Counted from the first letter of the stretch, positions 17,246 through 26,297 are shown. The stretch is DNA of 64,000 nucleotides from Rhizobium mayense (GCF_030272705.1 NZ_JARFYM010000004.1:186001-250000), one strand, 5' to 3'. Translations and numbers: made by a program. The notes: generated from the letters alone by a model not told the origin.

Positions 17246-18379
17246 TTATTGCGGGTAGTCGATCTTGAAGGTCGACGGATTGTAGTCGGCGCCCATGCCG
17301 CCTGTGACCAGTGCGTCGGCGGGCGCGTTCGGCATCACCATGTCCTTGATGTGCAGGTCAGGGTGAATGGAGACCGTCTCATCACCGTCGGTCGTTGCGA
17401 TCTGGGCATTGATTTCATAGGTGCAGGGCACCTTGGCGCCGGAAAGGACTTTCAGTGCAACGTCGATCGCGGTGCCGCCCATGGCCGGAGGATAGCCGAC
17501 TTCAAGCATCGGCACCTTGTACTTGAGCGCCATCTGCATCGGGCCGTTGACGTCAGAGGTGGTGTGCGGCGGAATCTCGCCAGGCTTGAAACCGGCTTCG
17601 AGGAAAGCTTCGATGGAGCCCGGCGTCTGCAGACCATGGGTGGAGAGGACGGCATTGATGTTCTTGCCGTATTTGGCGATTACAGCTTGCATGACCTGCT
17701 TGCCCTTGACCGGGCTCCAGTCCGAATAGACCGTGTCGAGGATCTTGATATCGGGGTATTGGTCGAGAACCTGCATCGCGGCCTTGACGCGCGATTCATT
17801 CGGGCTCGAACCGGCCTGGCCGCCGAGGATCACGATATTGCCCTTGCCGTGAAGCTTCTCGACGATCCACTGGGCGAACAGCCGCCCCATCATGGCATCG
17901 GATGCTGTCACGAAGGTGACGAAGTTATCGGAGGAAACGCGCCGGTCGACCATGACAACCGGAATACCCTGCTCCATGGCCCGCGACACCGCCGGATCGA
18001 CCGCCTGCTCGGTATTGGCACTGACGATCAGCAAATCGACACCCTGCGAAATCAGGTCCTGGATATCGGACACCTGTTTGGCGTCGTCATGACCGGCATC
18101 GGTAATGAGCAGATGCTTGATCTGATCCTTGTGCTCGGCGGCCGCCTTTTCCATGGCGTGCAGCATCACGACGCGCCAGCTGTCACCCAGACCGGCATTC
18201 GAGAACCCGATCGTGTAAGGTCCGGCTTTCTTGTACTGCGCGGTGTCCTTGAAGCAAACATCCAGCGACGGGTTGAACAGGAATGTTCTCGGCACGCCGG
18301 TGTAGGTATCCGCGAATGTCGTAACAGTGCTGGAGAGCAGAGCCAATGAAGCGATAATGCCAATAGCTTTGGTTTTCAT
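17246..18379 (-). CDS. Periplasmic sugar-type ABC substrate-binding protein
   Basis: A 377-residue periplasmic-binding-protein type 1 (RbsB-like) component. A Sec signal peptide spans about residues 1-23 (positive MKTK, hydrophobic core, cleavage after TFA). The mature fold begins PYTIGFSNAGLGDSWRVVM, with DIQDLISQGVDLLIVSANTEQAVDPAVSRAMEQGIPVVMVDR in lobe 1 and NAVLSTHGLQTPGSIEAF in lobe 2. GGAGGAGG lies before the ATG. It is the first gene of the long minus-strand operon that leads to hydroxyquinol 1,2-dioxygenase, so its ligand is probably the operon's entry substrate. The gap upstream (18380-18742) should hold the promoter. Confidence 0.92.
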   Translation of the reverse strand: MKTKAIGIIASLALLSSTVTTFADTYTGVPRTFLFNPSLDVCFKDTAQYKKAGPYTIGFSNAGLGDSWRVVMLHAMEKAAAEHKDQIKHLLITDAGHDDAKQVSDIQDLISQGVDLLIVSANTEQAVDPAVSRAMEQGIPVVMVDRRVSSDNFVTFVTASDAMMGRLFAQWIVEKLHGKGNIVILGGQAGSSPNESRVKAAMQVLDQYPDIKILDTVYSDWSPVKGKQVMQAVIAKYGKNINAVLSTHGLQTPGSIEAFLEAGFKPGEIPPHTTSDVNGPMQMALKYKVPMLEVGYPPAMGGTAIDVALKVLSGAKVPCTYEINAQIATTDGDETVSIHPDLHIKDMVMPNAPADALVTGGMGADYNPSTFKIDYPQ

Positions 18380-18557
18380 TCTAAAATCCTCCTCCGTTAA
18401 ATCGACTTAATCGCTCCGCAACAAAGTATCGTTCACGGAAAACGCTGCTTTCCGCGGCAATTCTGTTTTGCTGACGACTATATTCCTCCCGAGGGAACCG
18501 TCGTGCGATCCAAAAATGAGGCTAAAGGATGAACCTATGCTTCGACAAACCATTAAT

Positions 18558-18572
18558 TATCCAAAATGGATA
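18558..18572. promoter_or_regulatory. 15-bp palindrome in the divergent promoter region, candidate operator
   Basis: TATCCAAAATGGATA reads as 6-bp arms around AAA. It lies in the 363-bp gap between the ABC operon (start 18379, minus) and the dehydrogenase-regulator pair (start 18743, plus), the natural place for an operator of the regulator encoded at 19740-21461. I could not place a convincing -35/-10 pair in the rest of the gap. Protein binding is inference. Confidence 0.4.
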
Positions 18573-18742
18573 TTTTAAATGCAGTAATCCGACTCCGATC
18601 GAAGATAGTATTCAACCGGGAGGATAGTGCGCATGCACGCAAACGAAGTCTTTGTTTGTCGTGCGGTCGGCCTTCCTCCCTGAGATAGCGGCATTGAAAA
18701 TTTTCTGGCCGGCGATCGGTTGGCGGGAAAGGAAGGGTGTGT

Positions 18743-19669
18743 ATGAGCGAGACACTGAGAGTGGGATGGGCCGGAATCGGAAAGATGGGTACGCCGATGA
18801 GCCGCCGCGTCCTGGAGAATGGATATGCGTTGTCGGTTTATGAGCCGCTTCCTGAAAATCGGGCTTCCATTGTAGCGCAAGGCGCCAATGTCGCGCATTC
18901 GCTTGAGGATCTTGCCGAAGCCGCCGACGTGATCATGCTGACCATTCCCAACGATATGGTCCTTCGCGAGCTGACTTTGTCGCCGGGAGCTCTTGCCGAA
19001 CTGATGAAGCCCGGACAGATCCTCGTCGAAATGAGTACCGTCTCACCGGAACTGTCCGCCGAGGTCAATTCCGCCCTCAGCAGCAAAGGCATCTCCTACC
19101 TGCGTGCGCCCGTGTCCGGGAGTACGGTCACCGCCTCATCCGGCATGCTGTCTGTAATGGTTTCGGGGCCGGAAGAGGCCTATCGGAAGGTCGAGCCCAT
19201 TTTGGCCTGCTTCTCTTCCCGCCGCTTTTATCTCGGCGCGGGTGAGGAAGCCCGCTATCTGAAGCTCGTGCTGAACGCCCTTGTTGGTGCGACGGCCGCC
19301 CTCCTTGGCGAAGCGCTAACCCTTGGGCTGAAGGGGAATCTCTCCGTCGAGACGATGCTCAACGTCATTTGCGAAAGCGCGGTGGCTTCACCGCTGATCG
19401 CCTACAAGCGAGACTTGCTCGTCAATCGCAATTTCGATCCGGCGTTCTCGGTCTCGCAGATGATGAAGGATTTTGACCTCATACTGGGTGCAGCCAAGTC
19501 AGATCATGTGCCAATGTACCTCGCATCGATGATCAGGCAGCAATATGAGGCTGCATTCGCGGACGGCTTGGCTGAAAAGGACTTCTTCGTTCTTTTCGAG
19601 CAGTACGAACGTCTGGCCGGCCTGACGCGAAATGGCATTGCCGGATCCCGTGATCTGAAGGCTGTCTGA
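18743..19669 (+). CDS. 3-hydroxyisobutyrate dehydrogenase-family (beta-hydroxyacid) oxidoreductase
   Basis: A 308-residue NAD(P)-dependent enzyme of the HIBADH/tartronate-semialdehyde reductase family. The N-terminal Rossmann motif is VGWAGIGKMGTPMSRRVLENG (about residues 7-27). The substrate-binding block SYLRAPVSGSTVTASSGMLSVMVSG holds the conserved Ser/Gly region, and the catalytic Lys lies in ARYLKLVLNALVG near residue 172. The ATG at 18743 follows GGAAGG; a GTG two codons earlier is less suitable. It is divergent from the sugar-hydroxyquinol operon and is followed by the HTH-SBP regulator 70 bp later. It may reduce or oxidise a hydroxyacid by-product. Confidence 0.87.
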   Translation: MSETLRVGWAGIGKMGTPMSRRVLENGYALSVYEPLPENRASIVAQGANVAHSLEDLAEAADVIMLTIPNDMVLRELTLSPGALAELMKPGQILVEMSTVSPELSAEVNSALSSKGISYLRAPVSGSTVTASSGMLSVMVSGPEEAYRKVEPILACFSSRRFYLGAGEEARYLKLVLNALVGATAALLGEALTLGLKGNLSVETMLNVICESAVASPLIAYKRDLLVNRNFDPAFSVSQMMKDFDLILGAAKSDHVPMYLASMIRQQYEAAFADGLAEKDFFVLFEQYERLAGLTRNGIAGSRDLKAV

Positions 19670-19739
19670 GCATGCTGGCAAAGTTGGAATTTGCCGGCTA
19701 ACCTGATCTTCGGCAGCGCGACGGTTGGGAGGTGCCGAC

Positions 19740-21461
19740 GTGAACGAATATGAAATGCTGCGCGTCATCGACTTTATCGAGAAAACGCGCAGCCCCTTCA
19801 GGGAGGTTGTTGAGCCGGCAGATGATGACGCCGTCTGGCGCGTCGTCACCTACCTCATCAAATCCCATATCCTCAGCCAAACCGTTTCCATCTCGGCCCT
19901 GGGGCAAGAGTCCGGCTTGGCCTATGCGACGTCCATGCGATTGATAAACCGCCTTATCGATGGCGGCTATATCCAGAAAGTGGCCAAGGGCACCACCGGA
20001 AAAAGCTTCGCCTTGCAGCCTAGCGAGCAGCTTTTACAGTCATTCGAATCCTATGCGCGCAAGACCAAGTCGCTGCTGGCCCAGACGCTGGGCTTGCGTG
20101 CTGGCGAGCAGGAAGACGAGTATTATTTTGGCGGCACGCCGCTTGGATCGCAGATCATTCCGCCGATGCGCCTCGTGCAGAAGCGCGCGGAATCGCAGAT
20201 CGAACTGCGCTTCCTCTTGAACGATGACAATTATTTCTCGGCGATGCGCAACATGTGGGCGGACTTCCGCAACAATCTCGCCTCGCGGAAGAATTTCGAC
20301 CTGCTGCCGCTTCCGGAACTTTACCGGCGTGCCCGCGAGAACGGCGCTCTGCCGGTTTCCAAATACGATGTCATCGCCATCAATATGCCCTGGCTCGGGG
20401 AGTTCGCCGAAAGCGGCATCATCCGGCCCATCGACACTTACATCCAGACAACCGGCATCAACCCGCTCGATTTCCATCCTTCCATTTGGTCCACCGCGAC
20501 ATGGGAGGGAAAAGATTATGGCGTGCCCGGCTATTGCACGGTCGAGCTTCTCGCAGCCAGAAAAGACCTGTTCTCAGAGGCAGGACTTCCCTTTCCCAGG
20601 ACCTTCGACGACGTGATCGCAGCCGGTCGCCGTTTCCATGCGCCGGATGACGGTATGTTCGGGGCGGTGTGGGACGGCGCGCGCGGCATGCCGATCGCAT
20701 CCAGCTTCATGTTTTTCCTCGGAGCTTGCGGACAGCCGGCGATATCGCTGCGCAGAACGCGCTCGGGCTTCACCCTGGATGGGACCGACCTCGACGAACT
20801 GAGTTGCACGATCCTCTCGGATGCCGGCTTTGCCGCGCTTGAATATATGCGCCGGTTGATCGAAATCTCGCCGCCAAAGATCCTTGAAATGGCCTGGGAT
20901 CAGACCCTCGAAGTATTCCTCAAGGGAAGGGCGAGCCTCGGCTATTTCTGGACGATGCGCACCGCCCGCTTCGAATACGACGTTCAATCCGTCGTGAAGC
21001 GGCGTGTGGAATATTTGCCGCAGCCGTCCGGCCCAGGCGGCACTCGTGCGTCGCCCATTGGCGGCTTCCTGTTCTGCATCCCGACCAACCTGCCGGAAGA
21101 GCGGGTGGAATTGGCGGCAGATGCGATTGCCTGGATGGCCTCGCGGGAAGCGATGAAGGCGCATGTCAAGAACGGGTTCCCGGTCGCCCCGCGCTTTTCG
21201 GTCAGCGCGGATCCGGAAGCGGCGGCTAGCTCGCCGATCGTCCGTTTCGTCGATCAGCTCGCGAAAAAGAACCTTCTGCATACGTGGCCGCGGCCGAATA
21301 TCCCGCAGTACACGATGATCGAGAAAATACTGGGCGCGGAGATTCACAATGCGCTCACAGGTGACAAGCCGCCGCGACTTGCCCTCGAAGATGCTGCGCA
21401 GCAGATCGAATTCAGCTTGAAATCCGCTCGTGGACGGCGGGCCAGGCAGGGCGTGGTTTAG
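19740..21461 (+). CDS. One-component regulator: winged HTH fused to a family 1 solute-binding-protein domain
   Basis: A 573-residue protein with an unusual architecture. Residues ~1-105 look like a winged helix-turn-helix (SISALGQESGLAYATSMRLINRLIDGGYIQKV). From about residue 130 to the end the protein resembles a MalE/UgpB-type extracellular solute-binding protein: NMWADFRNN, DVIAINMPWLGEFAESGIIRPID, WEGKDYGVPGYCTVELLAARKDLF, FLKGRASLGYFW and ADAIAWMASREAMKAHVKNGFPV. There is no signal peptide or membrane segment, so it should be cytoplasmic. The GTG at 19740 follows GGGAGG. The obvious reading is a ligand-responsive transcription factor that recruited a binding-protein fold as its sensor, probably controlling the adjacent ABC-catabolic operon. 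Both domain calls are from motif reading; the regulatory role is inference. Confidence 0.8.
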   Translation: MNEYEMLRVIDFIEKTRSPFREVVEPADDDAVWRVVTYLIKSHILSQTVSISALGQESGLAYATSMRLINRLIDGGYIQKVAKGTTGKSFALQPSEQLLQSFESYARKTKSLLAQTLGLRAGEQEDEYYFGGTPLGSQIIPPMRLVQKRAESQIELRFLLNDDNYFSAMRNMWADFRNNLASRKNFDLLPLPELYRRARENGALPVSKYDVIAINMPWLGEFAESGIIRPIDTYIQTTGINPLDFHPSIWSTATWEGKDYGVPGYCTVELLAARKDLFSEAGLPFPRTFDDVIAAGRRFHAPDDGMFGAVWDGARGMPIASSFMFFLGACGQPAISLRRTRSGFTLDGTDLDELSCTILSDAGFAALEYMRRLIEISPPKILEMAWDQTLEVFLKGRASLGYFWTMRTARFEYDVQSVVKRRVEYLPQPSGPGGTRASPIGGFLFCIPTNLPEERVELAADAIAWMASREAMKAHVKNGFPVAPRFSVSADPEAAASSPIVRFVDQLAKKNLLHTWPRPNIPQYTMIEKILGAEIHNALTGDKPPRLALEDAAQQIEFSLKSARGRRARQGVV

Positions 21462-21547
21462 ACGCCAATTTGGCGGCATTTCCGTTGGGCGACCTGAGCC
21501 ACGGTCTGCTGCCTAAGGTTGCCGCGGCACTCAGCCAGGAGGCGCCA

Positions 21548-22528
21548 TCATTTGATGATGCCGAGCTTGCTGCGGTCGGTCGTCAGGGCGACTGCCACCA
21601 GCGCCGTCAACCCGAATACGATGTTCTGGGCCGTGGGCTGCACGCCGATGATGACCGTGACGATCCTGAGCCAGGAGGTGATCAATCCCCCCACGACCGC
21701 CGGCAGCAGTCCGCCCACGCCGCCCGATATTGCCGTACCGCCCAGAACGACACCGACGATCGAGAGAAGCAGCAGATTGCCGGCAAGCGTCGGCGAGCTG
21801 AACGTCGTTACGGATATCAGGAACAATCCGGCAATCGACGCGCAACCGGCGGAAACGGCGAAGATGGTCGTACGCACGGCGATCACGTTGACCGCCGACA
21901 TGATTGCGGCGCGCTCGCCGGTCCCCAGAGCATAGATGTCTCGCCCGAGGCGCAGATATCGCAGCAAAGTCCCCAAGACAGCGACGATGACGATAAGCGC
22001 GATCACGGTATTGGGAATTTGCGCAGTGTTGTCTGCAAGCCAGGTCACAAACAGATCATTGTCGGGGATCGGCTCTGCCGTGGCGTTCGAGAGAAGCAGC
22101 GCCAGACCGGACAGTATGCTGAGCGTCCCCAAGGTCACGATGAAAGAGGGCAGTTGCAGCCATGCATGGAACCATCCTTGCGCGGCCCCGAAACACATCG
22201 CGATCAGGACGACGGTAATCGACGTCCACGGGCCGAAGATCGGATTGAGGACGACGACCAGGACTCCGGTCAGGGATGCAACGCCGGCAACGGATAGGTC
22301 GATGCTGCCCGCCAGAATCGGCAACGTTCCGCCGATGACGAGAGCGATGACCGGCGCGGCGTCCGAAAGGAAACTCACCAAAGAATCCGTTTCCAGGACT
22401 CCCGGCGCGATTATGGCGCTCGCCAGCACGAGCGCAATCAATACGAGCATTGGGCCGAGAGCCCGCAAGATCGTCGACTGCTGCCCGCCAAGAGCACGGA
22501 TAAGCGTGGTGTCGAGTGCGTTTTGCAT
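21548..22528 (-). CDS. Sugar-type ABC transporter permease (RbsC family)
   Basis: A 326-residue CUT2-class permease, last gene of the second importer operon. It carries GGTLPILAGSIDLSVAGVASLTG (about residues 67-89), LPSFIVTLGTLSILSGLALL (about 126-145) and the C-terminal VLGGTAISGGVGGLLPAVVGGL. About nine hydrophobic segments are apparent. Its ATG has only a weak AGGGAAA upstream; the ATPase gene ends 49 bp before it. It is convergent with the HTH-SBP gene across 86 bp, where a 13-bp palindrome CGCCAATTTGGCG (21463-21475) follows that gene's stop. Confidence 0.9.
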   Translation of the reverse strand: MQNALDTTLIRALGGQQSTILRALGPMLVLIALVLASAIIAPGVLETDSLVSFLSDAAPVIALVIGGTLPILAGSIDLSVAGVASLTGVLVVVLNPIFGPWTSITVVLIAMCFGAAQGWFHAWLQLPSFIVTLGTLSILSGLALLLSNATAEPIPDNDLFVTWLADNTAQIPNTVIALIVIVAVLGTLLRYLRLGRDIYALGTGERAAIMSAVNVIAVRTTIFAVSAGCASIAGLFLISVTTFSSPTLAGNLLLLSIVGVVLGGTAISGGVGGLLPAVVGGLITSWLRIVTVIIGVQPTAQNIVFGLTALVAVALTTDRSKLGIIK

Positions 22529-22576
22529 CGTGGTGTTTCCCTGTGAAATTCAGTGTAGCGGCCCGTGCGACAGATG

Positions 22577-24094
22577 TCAGACCATGGCCGCCACGACATC
22601 CTCTTCCTTAGGCAAGTCGCCGGCTGTCAGATCGAAATGGGCGGTGATTTCTCCGTCACGCATGACGACGATACGGTCGGAAAGCTCCAGAAGCTCCGAA
22701 ATCGTATCTCCGACGAAGATGATCGAAAGACCGTTTTGGGCCTGTTGCCGGATGACGGCGAACAGGTCGTCTCTCGCACCTGGATCGAGGCCCCTGCTTG
22801 GATGATCGAGCAGCAGAACCTTGAGGTCTTTCGCCATGAGCCATTTTGCCAGTATGGTTTTCTGCTGATTGCCACCACTGAGGCTGGAAATCGGAGCGAA
22901 AGGCGTGTGCATCTTCACTTTCAGGCGCCGCATCCAATCAAGCGCGACAGGCCGCTCCTTGCTTCGTCGCAGCATGAGCGAGCGCCAGCCATAATCAAGA
23001 CCGAATGTCAGAACGGCGTTTTCGAAGAGAGAACGACTGGCCAACATGCCCTCCGAGCGCCGGTCGGCCGGAAGATAGCCTATGCCCTGGCGGACGGCCG
23101 TGCGAGGACTGCCCGGCGCGACAGCTTTGCCGCTCAAGGAAATCCTGCCGGTATCGACGCGCTCTGCGCCGAACACTGCCCGGCAAACTTCTTCAGCACC
23201 GGAGCCGAGAACCCCAGCTACCCCCAAGATCTCGCCGCGGCTGACTTCAAGGCTGACATTGCGGAAGTGTGTGCCACTGCTCAGCCGTTCCAGCTTAAGG
23301 ACCGCCTTTGCATCCTGTTTCGCCAAACCACGGTCTCCACGGGGCTCCGTCACGCGTTGCCGCCCGACCATCAGTTCGTAGAGCTCGTTGCGGTCGACTG
23401 ACCGGCTTTCCCTCTCCGCCACCTTTCGACCATCCGTCATGACGACGACACGGTCGCTGATTTCCAACACTTCCTCCAGCCGGTGCGAGACGAAGACGAT
23501 CGTCGCATTTCCACGCAACCTGTTGATCTGCTTAAACAACAACTTGATCTCGTCGGGGGTGAGTACCGAAGTGGGCTCGTCGAAGAGGATGATGGGCGGT
23601 CGATCGACAAGCTCCTCGATTGCGAGCACCTTGGCGAGTTCGACCTGCTGGCGTTCCGCAAACCGCAAATCTTCCACCGGGATGTGGGTCGGCAGATCGA
23701 CGGAAATCTTGTGCAACTGCGCGCGTGCCGCTTTGTTCAGCGCGGACCATCTATAGAGCCCGTTTCGCTTGGCAGGATGCGGCTTGTCCAGAAAGATGTT
23801 CTCGGCGACGGTCAGGTTCGGAATGAGCGACTGTTCCTGGTGAACCATCCCAATTCCATGGCTGCCCGCCGCGGCGGCGGAGCCCAGGACGATCGGCTTT
23901 CCGTCAAGCAGCAGCTGACCCTGGTCTGGCGTCGTGAGCCCCGCCAAAATCTTCAGCAAGGTCGACTTTCCGGAGCCGTTCTGGCCGATCAGGCCAAGGA
24001 CTTGCCCGGCGGGAATCTGCAAATCTATGCCTTCGAGCGCAACAACGCTGCCATACGTTTTGCGTATGCCTTGGAGAACGAGCGAACCGATCAT
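22577..24094 (-). CDS. Sugar-type ABC transporter ATPase, duplicated domains (RbsA family)
   Basis: A 505-residue double-domain ATPase. Domain 1 has Walker A GQNGSGKST near residue 38, signature LRFAERQQVELAKVL and Walker B IILFDEPTSVL. Domain 2 has the degenerate GVLGSGAEEVCRAVFGAE, signature SLSGGNQQKTILAKWL and Walker B VLLLDHPSRGLDPG, where the usual catalytic Glu is His. Such asymmetry is tolerated in this family. The start at 24094 overlaps the upstream permease stop (ATGA) and follows GAGGGTGG. It is the energising subunit of the importer encoded at 21548-26239. Confidence 0.92.
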   Translation of the reverse strand: MIGSLVLQGIRKTYGSVVALEGIDLQIPAGQVLGLIGQNGSGKSTLLKILAGLTTPDQGQLLLDGKPIVLGSAAAAGSHGIGMVHQEQSLIPNLTVAENIFLDKPHPAKRNGLYRWSALNKAARAQLHKISVDLPTHIPVEDLRFAERQQVELAKVLAIEELVDRPPIILFDEPTSVLTPDEIKLLFKQINRLRGNATIVFVSHRLEEVLEISDRVVVMTDGRKVAERESRSVDRNELYELMVGRQRVTEPRGDRGLAKQDAKAVLKLERLSSGTHFRNVSLEVSRGEILGVAGVLGSGAEEVCRAVFGAERVDTGRISLSGKAVAPGSPRTAVRQGIGYLPADRRSEGMLASRSLFENAVLTFGLDYGWRSLMLRRSKERPVALDWMRRLKVKMHTPFAPISSLSGGNQQKTILAKWLMAKDLKVLLLDHPSRGLDPGARDDLFAVIRQQAQNGLSIIFVGDTISELLELSDRIVVMRDGEITAHFDLTAGDLPKEEDVVAAMV

Positions 24095-25116
24095 TTTACC
24101 ACCCTCAATTTGCGGCGGCGATGCCATCCGCCGGCAGCAACCGCGACGACGATGACCGCGCCGCTGATGATGTGACGTGTATAGGGACCCGCCCCAATCT
24201 GTATCAGGCCGTTATTGAGAACCTCCAGGATCAAGGCGCCCAAGGCGGACTGTACTGCCCCGCCCCGACCGCCGGTCAGGACCGTTCCACCGAGCACCGA
24301 AGCGCTGATCGCCGGAAACAGCAGGCCGTTGCCGATATTGGCATTGCCGGTGCTGAGCTGGGCGGACAGCAGCACGCCGCATAGCCCTGCCAGCAGTCCA
24401 CAGATCGAGAAGGCCGCTATCTTGATGTGCCGGACACGCAAGCCCGAAGCGACCAGCAGACCTTCGTCACCGCCGATCGCGTAGATCATCCGCCCAAGCC
24501 TCGTGTAGTTGAGGACAAGCTGGCTGACGACGATGATCGCCAGCGCAATATAGACGACCAGGCTCAAGTCGAAGATCCGCAGCCTTGCCAGGTTCAGGAC
24601 AAGTGGATCGTTGATCTGCGGCACGCGCTCGGGAAAAAGCACGGCCGCAATCCCCAATCCGACAAACCAGGTGCCGAGGGTGACGATCAACGATGGCATC
24701 CGCAAGATTGCGTTGAGCACCGCGTTGAACAGACCGAAGGCGAGACCTGCCGCAAGCGCGGCAAGCAAGCCCACTAGTCCGTAATCATTGCCATTGACGC
24801 CATTGGCGACCAACAGGGCAACGATCATGCTCGTCGCGGCCATGATGCCCTCCAGCGACAGGTCGATGGAGCCCATGATGACCACGAAACTGATGGCAGC
24901 GGCGAGTATGGCCGGGACCGCCGCTGCCTCGACGACGGATTTGAGGTTGTCGATCGTGAAGAAGCTTCCGCTGACCAGCTGGAAGCCAACCGACAGCACG
25001 ATGAGTGCCGCGATAGGGCCAGCGAACTGGGTCCAAGGCAACTTGCTTCTGATCTCTTCGAGAAACGTCGGCGAGCGTGCGACCGTTTTGGAGTTCATGC
25101 TGGTAGCGGCTTCCAT
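24091..25116 (-). CDS. Sugar-type ABC transporter permease (RbsC family)
   Basis: A 341-residue CUT2-class permease with a long cytoplasmic N-terminus before the first membrane segment (FAGPIAALIVLSVGFQLVSG). Family signatures are VVIMGSIDLSLEGIMAATSM, MPSLIVTLGTWFVGLG and SVLGGTVLTGGRGGAVQSALGALIL. GGAAGGAGG precedes the ATG. It follows the binding-protein gene by 16 bp and overlaps the ATPase gene at its 3' end. The second permease (21548-22528) presumably makes the heterodimer. Confidence 0.92.
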   Translation of the reverse strand: MEAATSMNSKTVARSPTFLEEIRSKLPWTQFAGPIAALIVLSVGFQLVSGSFFTIDNLKSVVEAAAVPAILAAAISFVVIMGSIDLSLEGIMAATSMIVALLVANGVNGNDYGLVGLLAALAAGLAFGLFNAVLNAILRMPSLIVTLGTWFVGLGIAAVLFPERVPQINDPLVLNLARLRIFDLSLVVYIALAIIVVSQLVLNYTRLGRMIYAIGGDEGLLVASGLRVRHIKIAAFSICGLLAGLCGVLLSAQLSTGNANIGNGLLFPAISASVLGGTVLTGGRGGAVQSALGALILEVLNNGLIQIGAGPYTRHIISGAVIVVAVAAGGWHRRRKLRVVK

Positions 25117-25132
25117 CGACTCCTCCTTCCGA

Positions 25133-26239
25133 TTAGTTGTTCTGGTTTGCGCCTTCAGGAATCTGACCGGCGGAATCCTTCCAGAAGTCCTGCTTGATTT
25201 GGGCGTAGGTGTATTTCGGCGCGTTCTTCTTGAGATCCAGGTACTTGTCGACGTTATCCTTCGTCACCACGTCCTGCTTCAGATAAAAGTCGCGCTGCGC
25301 ATGCGACAGCTTCTCCGGATCGACGTCGCCGATCGCGGCTGCGTAGGCGAGCGACATGGAGACTGCGCCCTGCAGGACCGGGTCGTTCCAGACAGTGGCA
25401 AGCATGTCGCCGTTCTTGACCATCTCCAGACCGATATTCGATCCATCCGATCCGGTAACCAGTACCTTACCGTTCAGGCCCTTTTCCTTCAGCGCTGCGA
25501 CCGCTCCGCGGCCCATTGCATCGTTGGATGCAAAAATGCCCTGCAGTTGATCGCCGTAACGCGCCAGCCAGGTACGGGTGATGTTCTGCGCCTTGGTTTC
25601 CTGCCAATCGCCGACTTGGGTGTCGACCAACTCCAGGCCGGGGCATTCCTTCAGCCCTTTCTTCAGGCCAGCGATACGCTGATAGGCCGGCGGTGTCGAC
25701 GGGACACCCTCGATCGCAGCAATCTTGCCCTTGCCGTTCAGCGCCTTGCAAAGCGCCATGGCCTGATAGTAGCCGGACATCACGCCATCGAAAGACGTGT
25801 GGGCGACCCAGTATTTCGAATCCGTGTCCCAAGGATGGATGTCCTCGGGCCGGTTCCAGATCGTGACCACATGCACCTTCGACTTGGCCGACCTGTTGAC
25901 CACAGCCTTCACAAAGGCATTGGACGACGGGTCAGTGGCAAGCGCGCATTGATTGCAGCCGGCCGCATAAGTCGCACCGAGCTGCGCGAGCAACTGGTCT
26001 CCCTGATAGTTGCTCGTAAGAACGGCCGGGTCCTTACCGAGCGACTCGGCGATATCCTTCACGCCCTGAAGATATTCAGACCAATATTCCGAAGCCGTCT
26101 CGTCGATACCTACGATCAAACGGCCGCCCTTGGCTTCGGCGGCGGTCGCCTGGGTCGTCGGGAGCGCAATGCCTGCACAGACGGTGGCGGTTGTCAGCAG
26201 CCACCCGGCGAACAGGCCGAATTTCAAATGCGATTTCAT
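25133..26239 (-). CDS. Periplasmic sugar-type ABC substrate-binding protein
   Basis: A 368-residue periplasmic-binding protein of the RbsB/BMP-like type 1 fold. The signal peptide is long (about residues 1-33, cleavage near ATAAEA). The mature part shows LIVGIDETASEYWSEYLQGV, a CNQC pair in lobe 1 that could form a disulfide, KGKIAAIEGVPSTPPAYQRIAGLKKGLKE and GIFASNDAMGRGAVAALKEKGLNGKVLVTGSDG. The C-terminus is polar. It is preceded by two PanE-like reductase genes in the same operon and followed by permease, ATPase and permease. The ligand is unknown. Confidence 0.92.
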   Translation of the reverse strand: MKSHLKFGLFAGWLLTTATVCAGIALPTTQATAAEAKGGRLIVGIDETASEYWSEYLQGVKDIAESLGKDPAVLTSNYQGDQLLAQLGATYAAGCNQCALATDPSSNAFVKAVVNRSAKSKVHVVTIWNRPEDIHPWDTDSKYWVAHTSFDGVMSGYYQAMALCKALNGKGKIAAIEGVPSTPPAYQRIAGLKKGLKECPGLELVDTQVGDWQETKAQNITRTWLARYGDQLQGIFASNDAMGRGAVAALKEKGLNGKVLVTGSDGSNIGLEMVKNGDMLATVWNDPVLQGAVSMSLAYAAAIGDVDPEKLSHAQRDFYLKQDVVTKDNVDKYLDLKKNAPKYTYAQIKQDFWKDSAGQIPEGANQNN

Positions 26240-26297
26240 GTCATTCTCCTCCTCAGGTTAAATGCATATCGATAGGTGCGCCGTGCTCTCCGCGCGG

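Noticed and set aside
21463..21475. 13-bp palindrome CGCCAATTTGGCG as a terminator
   Set aside because: The dyad is exact but short with a 1-3 nt loop and no T-run, so termination cannot be claimed.
24788..26275. Long plus-strand open frame (~495 codons)
   Set aside because: It is antisense to the binding protein and permease genes, has Arg/His-rich composition and no family motif; GC-rich antisense frames of this kind are artefacts.
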